NCBI GenBank assembly: GCA_030044455.1
Contig: JASHVU010000060.1
Location: 1-18,506 of the forward strand
Length of the DNA stretch: 18,506 bases
Source: Acidobacteriaceae bacterium
GTDB lineage: Bacteria; Acidobacteriota; Terriglobia; Terriglobales; Acidobacteriaceae
Reading direction: 5' to 3'
Shown here: positions 14,613 through 18,506 of the stretch, in pieces
How positions within the stretch are numbered: position 1 is the first letter of the stretch
Layout of the letters: each line of letters starts with the position of its first letter
Position numbers and translations under genes: made by a program
Notes under the pieces: generated by a model
Seen by the model: only the letters and a program-made list of their open reading frames with translations
Databases searched by the model: none
Told to the model about the DNA's origin: nothing

Positions 14613-15863
14613 CTATGCGCCTTTGGCCTTGAGCAGATTCAGGGCCTTGTCGAGCATCTCATCGGTGTTCGAAGGCGTGATGCCTTCGTCGATCTCGTCC
14701 TGCGGAGAGGCCACGGCAACATTCGGCGTCACCGCGTCATCCTGAATCTTCTTGCCGTCAGGGCCCTGGTACTTGGCCACAGTCAGGAAGAGCGCCGCGC
14801 CGTCGGGCAGGTCGATGGTGCGCTGCACCGAACCTTCGCCGAAGGTTCTTTCACCCACCACGTCGCCACGCTTCAGGTCTTCGATTGCTGCTGCCGTCAA
14901 CTCCGGCGCGCCATAGGTGCCGCGGTTCACAATCAGCGCAACCGGCGCATCGGTGATGAACGTTGCCGGGTCGGCTGTGAAGGTCTTGGTGGGATAGGTC
15001 TGGCCTTGCAGCGTGGCCAGGGTGCCCTGCTTGATAAAGAAGTTGGCCAGCCTCAGTCCCTGGTCCAGATCGTTGCCAGTGCAATCGCGCAGGTCGAGCA
15101 GGACTTTGCGACCCGTGCCCGCCTGCTTGATCTTTGCGGCGATCTCATCCACGCGAGCAGCGGTCAGCACTCCCGGCTTGAGGTAGAGGATGGTCGAGTT
15201 TTCATACTGCTGCTCGTCCAGAGCTGGCGGCTCGACAACCGCGCGCGTAAGCTCAACTTTCTCAGGATCGGGCTTGCTCTGGCGAATCACCGTCACGTCA
15301 ACCGTGGAGCCCGGCTTGCCCTCAAGCATCATCCGAATCATTGCCAGCGGAATGTCGTGCGTTGACTTGCCGCCGATCGATTCGATCACATCGCCATCTG
15401 TGATATGGCCGCCATCCAGCAGCTTTTCTTTGTCGGCGGGCGAGCCCGGGACCACGTTGACAATGGTCGCGTACCCAAAACGCTTTGAGATGGTGATGCC
15501 CTCTTGCGCATCGCCGCCGGTGGGGTGATCTTTGTAGAGCTTGTATTCGTCTGCGGTCAGGTAGCTTGAATCGGCATCGAGCGATTCCAGCAATCCATGC
15601 AGCGCACCCGTGGTCACGTCGCTGATGTTGGGGTCAGTCACATAGTCGCTCTGGACCTTCTGAAGGACCTCAGCGTAGACGCGCATCTGGTTGTAGGCGC
15701 CGTCCTGCTCGTTACCGGCATGCACGCCAAACCAACCGAATTCGCCCAGGGCAAATCCGAGGCCGAGCGAGGCGAAGATCGCCAGGGAGAGGACGAAGAC
15801 GAGACGCTGAACGAATCGTGACACGGACACCACCGGGGCAGGCCTCAAGGGGAAGCAGGCCAT
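14613..15863 (-). CDS. S41/CtpA-family protein with PDZ domain, predicted catalytically dead
   Basis: The 416-residue product has the architecture of a carboxyl-terminal processing protease: N-terminal membrane anchor or uncleaved signal (about 19-40), a helical segment with YNQMRVYAEVLQKVQSDYV (57-75), a PDZ domain (about 120-195, with DGDVIESIGGKS) and an S41 core (about 205-385). The core is well conserved in VALIVNRGT (308-316) and VVGERTFG-GSVQ (335-347). However, the nucleophile stretch that normally reads GTASASE is GTYGAPE (315-321), so the catalytic Ser is G318, and the Lys of FGKGSVQ is E343. The 25-residue distance equals that between Ser452 and Lys477 of E. coli Prc. It is probably a periplasmic binding or regulatory pseudoprotease. 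The start ATG 15863 has AGAGG close upstream. The ribulokinase gene ends 73 bases upstream. Confidence 0.88.
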   Translation of the reverse strand: MACFPLRPAPVVSVSRFVQRLVFVLSLAIFASLGLGFALGEFGWFGVHAGNEQDGAYNQMRVYAEVLQKVQSDYVTDPNISDVTTGALHGLLESLDADSSYLTADEYKLYKDHPTGGDAQEGITISKRFGYATIVNVVPGSPADKEKLLDGGHITDGDVIESIGGKSTHDIPLAMIRMMLEGKPGSTVDVTVIRQSKPDPEKVELTRAVVEPPALDEQQYENSTILYLKPGVLTAARVDEIAAKIKQAGTGRKVLLDLRDCTGNDLDQGLRLANFFIKQGTLATLQGQTYPTKTFTADPATFITDAPVALIVNRGTYGAPELTAAAIEDLKRGDVVGERTFGEGSVQRTIDLPDGAALFLTVAKYQGPDGKKIQDDAVTPNVAVASPQDEIDEGITPSNTDEMLDKALNLLKAKGA

Positions 15864-15936
15864 ACACCTCTATAGACGCAATGATACCTGAACCGGCTTT
15901 CGGTTTGACCAGAAACGACAGGAAATGCCGCATTTT

Positions 15937-17520
15937 TCAGGCTGCGGCCATGACTTCCGCGGCAATTTTGCGCAGCTCCGGCAGGATATTGCCGAGTGCG
16001 GCAGCCGGAGCCGTGCGCGTGCCCAGCGTGAAGTAGGCGGCGCGGTAGAGCGGGTAAATCCTTTCGTAGGTTGCAGCGGCCACAGGGTCGGGAGCAACGG
16101 TGGCAAAGTCAAGGCAGAGCGCAGCCTGAGCATCTTCGACCGTGGAATATTTGCCCGTAGCAACCAGCGCGAAGATGCCCGATCCCAGACTGGTGGGAAC
16201 GCCTGCAGGTACCAGAACCGGTTTGCCCAGCACGTTGGCGTAGACCTGGTTGAGAACCGCGTTGGACTGCGGAATGCCGCCGCCGTTAATCACGCGGTCG
16301 ACGGGAACGCCGTGTTCGGCCATGCGTTCCAGAATAATGCGAGTGTGGAAAGCCGTTCCTTCAATTGCGGCGAACAGTTCGTCCTGGGCGGTATGGACCA
16401 GGTTCCAGCCGAAGGTGACGCCGCCAAGCTCCGGATTCACCAGCACGGTGCGATCGCCGTTGTCCCAACTCAGGCGCAGCAGGCCAGTCTGGCCGGCACG
16501 GTAGTCTTCAAGGCCTTTCGAAAGTTCTGCGACCTTAACGCCGGCGCGGTTCGCAATGGCCTGGAAAATGTCGCCGGTGGCTGAGAGCCCCGCTTCGACG
16601 CCAGTGTATCTGGGATGCACGCTCCCGGGCACAACGCCGCAGACGCCGGGAATGAGCTCGGCTTGTTTGGCCATAGCGACGATGCAGGTCGAGGTGCCCA
16701 CGACGTTCACCACGTCGCCCTCCTTGCATCCGGCTCCCAGCGCATCCCAATGCGCATCGAAGGCGCCTACGGGGATGGGGATGCCGGCGCGCAGGCCCAT
16801 CTCGCCGGCCCAATACGGGGAGAGATGGCCGGCCAAGTGATCCGAGGTCAGGTACTCGCCTTCGAGCTTGTCGCGCACCCCGTCGAGCAGCGGATCGACT
16901 TTGGAGAGGAACGATTGCGACGGAAGCCCGCCCCACTTCGGATTCCACATCCACTTGTGACCCATGGCGCAAACGCTTCGCTTCACCTTTTTGGGATCGG
17001 TGATGCCGCAAAGCGCGGCTGCCACCATGTCGCAGTGCTCAAAGGCAGAGGCGAACTGCGCACGCTTGCCGGGATTATGGCGCAGCCAGTGCAGCAGTTT
17101 GGCGAATCCCCATTCATGCGAGTAGACGCCGCCGCACCACTCAATGGCCTCCAGATTCTCCTTGTGAGCCAGAGCCGTGATTTCCTGCGCTTCCTCATGG
17201 GCGCGATGGTCGCACCAAAGGTAATACTCGCTGAGCGGCTGCATCGCCGAGTCGACAGGAACCACGCTCGAGCCCGTCGTGTCGAGCGCAATGGCTTCAA
17301 CCTGATGGCCGTTGATGCCGGCGTCTGCGACCGCGTTGCGGGTTGCGGCCACAAGCCCACGCATCTGGTCCTCGTGCGCCTGTGTCGCATAGTCGGGATC
17401 CTCGCGTTTGCGGTGCAAAGGGTACTCTGCTACCGCGCTCCCCCTCCGCCCGTGCTCGCTGTCGATGATCGAGACACGAACGCTAAGCGTTCCAAAGTCG
17501 ACTCCCGCTACGATGGCCAT
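15937..17520 (-). CDS. araB: Ribulokinase (FGGY family)
   Basis: The 527-residue product matches ribulokinase, which phosphorylates L-ribulose to L-ribulose 5-phosphate with ATP in L-arabinose catabolism in the cytoplasm. Landmarks are the N-terminal phosphate loop GVDFGTLSVR (6-15), ALDTTGSSVVPVD (78-90), substrate-region LWCDHRAHEEA (101-111), the catalytic aspartate D255 in GAFDAHWDALGAG (252-264), GTSTC (275-279) and INGGGIPQSN (411-420). DFGTLSVR and the W/C-D-H-R-A motif separate AraB from xylulokinase and glycerol kinase. The length is slightly below the ~566 of E. coli AraB. ATG 17520 is preceded by AGAGGA at a good distance. The gene upstream on the same strand encodes an L-fucose/L-arabinose isomerase family protein, supplying the preceding pathway step; the 472-base repeat-filled gap between them makes a simple tight operon unlikely. 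Confidence 0.95.
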   Translation of the reverse strand: MAIVAGVDFGTLSVRVSIIDSEHGRRGSAVAEYPLHRKREDPDYATQAHEDQMRGLVAATRNAVADAGINGHQVEAIALDTTGSSVVPVDSAMQPLSEYYLWCDHRAHEEAQEITALAHKENLEAIEWCGGVYSHEWGFAKLLHWLRHNPGKRAQFASAFEHCDMVAAALCGITDPKKVKRSVCAMGHKWMWNPKWGGLPSQSFLSKVDPLLDGVRDKLEGEYLTSDHLAGHLSPYWAGEMGLRAGIPIPVGAFDAHWDALGAGCKEGDVVNVVGTSTCIVAMAKQAELIPGVCGVVPGSVHPRYTGVEAGLSATGDIFQAIANRAGVKVAELSKGLEDYRAGQTGLLRLSWDNGDRTVLVNPELGGVTFGWNLVHTAQDELFAAIEGTAFHTRIILERMAEHGVPVDRVINGGGIPQSNAVLNQVYANVLGKPVLVPAGVPTSLGSGIFALVATGKYSTVEDAQAALCLDFATVAPDPVAAATYERIYPLYRAAYFTLGTRTAPAAALGNILPELRKIAAEVMAAA

Positions 17521-17551
17521 TTTTCTATCCTCTTGTTCTTAACGCGCGCCC

Positions 17552-17641
17552 GGCTGGAAGCGGTAGCCAATAGCCAGTAGCTAATAGCTATCAGCCAGAA
17601 GCTGTTCCCTGGTCTCTAATCCCTGGTTCCTGTTCCCTAGC
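17552..17641. repeat. Heptamer array switching from AGCTAAT-type to CCCTGGT-type units
   Basis: About eight AGCT/AGCC units (17552-17606, one of them 6 bases long) pass without loss of phase into five CCCTGGT-like units (17607-17641). This is the only place in the window where the two heptamer families are joined. It lies 31 bases upstream of the araB start codon, inside its likely 5' untranslated region. Confidence 0.85.
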
Positions 17642-17643
17642 CG

Positions 17644-17792
17644 CTTAGAATCTGTTGAAAAACTCACTCGAAGGCTCTGTTTTGAAAGGGCACGACTTTC
17701 AGCCGTGCCGATAACGCCAATTGAGACAGCGCGGCTTTAGCCGCTGAGGGAAGGTTTCGTGCGCGCGAATGAGTTTTTCACGACTTTCTTAG
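17644..17792. mobile_element. Small hairpin-rich element A with terminal inverted repeats
   Basis: The ends 17644-17670 and 17766-17792 are imperfect inverted repeats (21 of 27 positions match, core TGAAAAACTCA). Inside are two further hairpins: GGCACG/CGTGCC (17689-17709) and GCGGCT-TT-AGCCGC (17731-17744). It codes for nothing. Size and structure resemble a MITE or REP-derived composite; mobility is inferred only from structure and its position in a heptamer array. Confidence 0.6.
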
Positions 17793-17799
17793 TCCCCTG

Positions 17800-17961
17800 G
17801 AGTCTGTTTACAATCTCGCCCGGACGGCATTCTCACGCCCGCTAGGGCGGGCTACGCACTAATAGACGTTACTTTTCCCCAGGCTCACGCCTGGGGCGAT
17901 CGTCTATCGTCCGCCTTCGGCGGACTGATTGTTCAAAAAACGAGAGATCGTAAACAGGCTC
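17800..17961. mobile_element. Small hairpin-rich element B with terminal inverted repeats
   Basis: The ends match as inverted repeats over 18 bases with two mismatches (core CTGTTTAC, 17800-17817 against 17944-17961). Internal perfect stems are GCCCGC/GCGGGC (17837-17852), ATAGACG/CGTCTAT (17862-17868 with 17901-17907) enclosing CCCCAGGC/GCCTGGGG (17877-17896), and GTCCGCC-TTC-GGCGGAC (17909-17925), giving a cloverleaf-like fold. The 10 bases TCTTAGTCCC occur on both sides (17787-17796 and 17960-17969), as a target-site duplication would. No reading frame is supported. Confidence 0.65.
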
Positions 17962-18001
17962 TTAGTCCCTGACTCCCTTGGTCCCTAGTCCCTCAGTCCC
18001 C
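17961..18001. repeat. TCCCTAG-type repeat array overlapping the isomerase stop codon
   Basis: Five units containing TCCC recur every 7-8 bases (for example GTCCCTA and GTCCCTC). They continue the CCCTGGT-type array interrupted by elements A and B. The isomerase stop (complement of 17993-17995) and its last two codons lie within it. Confidence 0.75.
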
Positions 18002-18506
18002 GTCTTCCCCGTGTTGATAGCTTTCCCAGCCCAGGTAGTTGGTGGCGGCTTCGTGCACAGCGTTCGCGACCGAGCTGAAGTTGGCCGCGGTGTGGTGTTC
18101 GAAGCCCTCGCGGCAGATGTAGCGGAGCAGCTTTTGCAGATGCGGAATCTCGGCCACGCCCGCTCCGCCAAAGGTTTCGAGCGGATCGTCGGTGAACCGG
18201 CCCGCGCCCGTATATCCGCGGATCACGCCCCTCCGGTCGTCGGTCGAGTAGCGCGCGAAAGTCATCGCCCCGGCCTTCACCCGGCCCACGCAGGTGCCGA
18301 ACGTGTTCAGCTTGCCCACCGTCCCGGCGATGATCTCCTGGTAGTCCATCTTCACATCGGCAAAAAAGTGCTTGGGCAGGTTCGAACAGTGGAAGCAGAC
18401 ACACTTGTTGGGGTCCGAGCCGTAGTTGTTGTTCAAGTCGAGCAATGCCGACGGCGTCTCCGAAGCCAGCGCCATCATGTACATGCTCAGCGTGCCCGGA
18501 ACGTCG
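17993..18506 (-). CDS. L-fucose/L-arabinose isomerase family protein, C-terminal 170 residues (enters from right edge)
   Basis: The frame is open to the right edge, reading DVPGTLS before the first in-window Met, so the true start lies outside. Recognisable family motifs are LDLNNNYGSDPNKCVCFHCSN, IIAGTVGKLNTFGTCVGRVKAG, TDDPLETFGG, EIPHLQKLLRYICREGFEHH and NYLGWESYQH, all typical of the C-terminal half of L-fucose isomerase-like proteins (COG2407). Members interconvert aldoses and ketoses using a divalent metal. Next to a ribulokinase gene, the most likely reaction is L-arabinose to L-ribulose, inferred from context; this fold is not that of the classical E. coli AraA. The last five codons (GEDGD) and the stop are partly made of the repeat array that follows. 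Activity on L-fucose cannot be excluded. Confidence 0.88.
   Translation of the reverse strand, partial: DVPGTLSMYMMALASETPSALLDLNNNYGSDPNKCVCFHCSNLPKHFFADVKMDYQEIIAGTVGKLNTFGTCVGRVKAGAMTFARYSTDDRRGVIRGYTGAGRFTDDPLETFGGAGVAEIPHLQKLLRYICREGFEHHTAANFSSVANAVHEAATNYLGWESYQHGEDGD

Noticed and set aside
16615..17580. 321-codon plus-strand open frame
   Set aside because: It is the antisense shadow of araB in GC-rich DNA; no domain is visible and the minus-strand frame is a textbook ribulokinase.
17644..17961. Small structured RNA gene or riboswitch for the arabinose genes
   Set aside because: The stems are explained by inverted-repeat elements bounded by terminal repeats, and no known riboswitch core is recognised.

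Overview
The window looks like chromosomal DNA of a high-GC Gram-negative bacterium, most likely an acidobacterium (Terriglobia-like). This is inferred from the combination of a DUF1844 protein, a TIGR03118-type secreted beta-propeller protein, a YgfZ protein, a class A PBP with long disordered tails, and intergenic spacers packed with short heptameric and hairpin repeats. There is no rRNA, tRNA, CRISPR array, prophage or complete insertion sequence.

Layout. 1-3541 (minus strand): the 5' part of a secreted M20 metallopeptidase running off the left edge, a type II thymidine kinase (tdk) with a TTG start and atypical motifs, and a secreted HExxH zinc-metallopeptidase-like protein. 3692-7800 (plus strand): YgfZ; a cluster of GTA-loop hairpins; a DUF1844 protein; a PhnP-like metallo-beta-lactamase-fold hydrolase; and RibF, which overlaps the hydrolase gene by 4 bases (ATGA). 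7801-9610: a lower-GC module holding a TIGR03118 protein on the minus strand, flanked on the left by intact ribF and on the right by a frameshifted second copy of the ribF 3' end. 9611-18506 (all minus strand): class A penicillin-binding protein, secreted type B carboxylesterase, S41/CtpA-like protein, ribulokinase (AraB), and the C-terminal part of an L-fucose/L-arabinose isomerase family protein entering from the right edge. The last two form an L-arabinose catabolic pair (isomerase first, kinase second), separated by 472 bases of pure repeat DNA.

Most notable points: (1) tandem heptamer arrays (consensus about AGCTAGA, plus a CCCTGGT-type partner) occupy at least six spacers and repeatedly stop within 0-2 bases of a start or stop codon; (2) the S41 protein has lost both catalytic residues (Ser to Gly and Lys to Glu, at the canonical 25-residue spacing), so it is probably a pseudoprotease; (3) a ghost of the ribF 3' end lies 1.5 kb downstream of intact ribF, on the far side of an apparently foreign gene; (4) two 150-160 base hairpin-rich elements with imperfect terminal inverted repeats sit side by side inside a heptamer array between the arabinose genes; (5) the thymidine kinase has an altered Walker A motif and an altered zinc site. 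No complete new defence or biosynthetic system was found. The most novel material here is the repeat ecology and the pseudoprotease.
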